The notes beneath the pieces are model-generated. The model was not told the origin of the DNA, ran no database searches, and was given only the letters and a program-made list of their open reading frames with translations. The translations under genes and the position numbers were made by a program. From assembly GCF_012273895.1 (NCBI RefSeq), contig NC_052119.1:3162001-3226000 (forward strand): a stretch of 64,000 bases of DNA, in the 5' to 3' direction. Shown here in pieces: positions 62,733 to 64,000 of the stretch. The DNA is from Zerene cesonia. Its lineage: Eukaryota > Arthropoda > Insecta > Lepidoptera > Pieridae. Within the stretch, counting starts at the first letter, position 1, and every line of letters begins with the position of its first letter.

Positions 62733-64000
62733 AATTATTTGGTAGTTCTCAATATATGAACGTTATTTCTAAGTGCGTGGTTTGGTCATTCCTTATTATT
62801 TTAATGTCCGTATTTCAACTTGTCACTTTTATATTTATTTCTTTTTCCCTCTATAAAATAAAAAGTGAAACAACCCTTATTATAACTAAAGACCACAGAT
62901 ACTCAAAAGCTTAATAATTCGACATCTGAATATATTCCTTTTATTTCTAGCTCATATTTAAATAACAGTTGCATGACGTAAATTTATTATTATCGATACG
63001 GGAAAAATCTAATCCAAAGCTATTTTAATTTTTAATCATATTCCAATGACTGCACTCCACGTTTAGTCTTTATTTTGCAATGAACCATAGTTTTCCACAG
63101 ATTATCAAGGGTTGGTCGGAATTGAGAATTAATTATGAGAAAAACATTGGCTGGATTTTGCGGGCTTAATGTAATTAAAAACGGTCCCGTTTTTGTAAGG
63201 TATTATTTTGGGATCGGCGTTAATTTTGGGCACCGAATCGCACTAATTTATTTAAAGGGGACCTCCCATAAATACGGGAATTATGTCCAGCCTAACTTTC
63301 CAGAAGAATAACTTTGTAGTGTGATTCTTTCTCAGGTAGATACGTTTGATATAGGTTTATAGATCTTTAAATATGAGAACATCTGTTTTTACTATATTAA
63401 TTAGCTATAACAAAGTAAATATTACTTACTTTACCTATGACTTGTATCTCTTATTTTATTCATATTCATTATAATTATGAGTTAATACAAAAAAAAAAAC
63501 ACAAATTTTAATGATATGTGTGGATCTAAAACCGACTTAAACCATTATACTTTATCTTAGTTTCACCCAACTTTTTCCTCCCCTATTAGCTAGAAAAGTA
63601 AAGTAGATCGTTCCATACATTAAGTTAGAACTGTAATACCACTAGTCTTCTATCAGTCCCATAGTAATATAGGGCGTATAAAGCATGCATAATTAACCAT
63701 GTGTAATTCGATTAGATACCCGAAGCAGTGAAGTGTTCACGACGCCGTCCTTTTAAATCTCCCTTTATCAAAGGCAGTGGCTGTGAAAAATAATGTTTTG
63801 TTTTCCTTTTGGCAAAGTCATACGAGAATATAGTTCTCTTTGAAATATTTTTTTCTGTTCATTCAATATGCAAGGATCAGTCGAAGGTTAGAGTCTAAAG
63901 TTTTACGTGTCAGGTGGTTTACTATTTCCCTATCCAAGTGAAAAAATATTAGACAAAAAATATGTTAGTAAGTTTGTGTTACTTATGATTTATTCTATAA
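62733..64000. other. Right-edge gene-poor DNA
   Basis: No gene recognised. The stretch at about 62980-63300 combines TTAATTA-type motifs with GGGCACCGAATCGCACTAAT and AAAGGGGACCTCCCATAAAT and looks like unique, possibly conserved non-coding DNA. Confidence 0.4.

Noticed and set aside
63710..63725. GATTAGATACCC, reminiscent of a small-subunit rRNA motif
   Set aside because: Only about a dozen bases match; no flanking rRNA sequence is present.

Overview
The window reads as nuclear DNA of a moth or butterfly (Lepidoptera). The evidence is AT-rich sequence, genes split by short GT-AG introns, insect orthologues of housekeeping genes, and many interspersed repeats typical of Lepidoptera: non-autonomous Helitrons ending in CTAG, tRNA-derived SINEs and a LINE 3' tail. 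Two runs of exactly 1000 N (35277-36276, 43683-44682) are scaffold gaps. Nothing bacterial, viral or CRISPR-like was seen.

The left third (about 0.6-21.5 kb) is gene-dense, with six genes whose exons join in frame at consensus splice sites. They are: an unrecognised basic protein gene (+, 649-1890) that gains a membrane tail only if its second intron is removed; an ARHGAP19/RhoGAP54D-type Rho GTPase-activating protein (-, ten coding exons, 847 aa); LSM1 (-, three exons, 138 aa); a Dok-type PH-PTB adaptor (+, 543 aa); the mitochondrial Hsp70 escort protein DNLZ/Zim17 (-, 176 aa); and MMS19 (+, seven exons, 972 aa). The orphan gene and RhoGAP54D converge with poly(A) signals about 33 bp apart. 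DNLZ and MMS19 are head to head over 634 bp. Both support Fe-S protein biogenesis (mtHsp70 maintenance and the cytosolic CIA targeting complex), so a shared promoter is plausible.

From 21.5 kb to the end (about 42 kb) I recognise no protein-coding gene. This part holds a tandem pair of tRNA-Glu(CTC) genes (41.6-42.0 kb), Helitron, SINE and inverted-repeat insertions, a TA microsatellite, and GC-richer or palindromic islands that could be regulatory. It could be a true gene desert or a long intron or regulatory domain of a developmental gene lying partly outside the window. One candidate orphan exon sits at 34.9 kb beside the first gap.

The observations most worth a second look are the splice-dependent membrane tail of the first gene, a chimeric Helitron with an internal TA microsatellite between 21-bp direct repeats (61.5-61.9 kb), nested Helitrons upstream of Dok, an upstream element conserved at the same distance from both tRNA-Glu genes, and a TTTGACA/TGTCAAA motif near several gene starts. 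All family calls come from recognition alone; no search was run.
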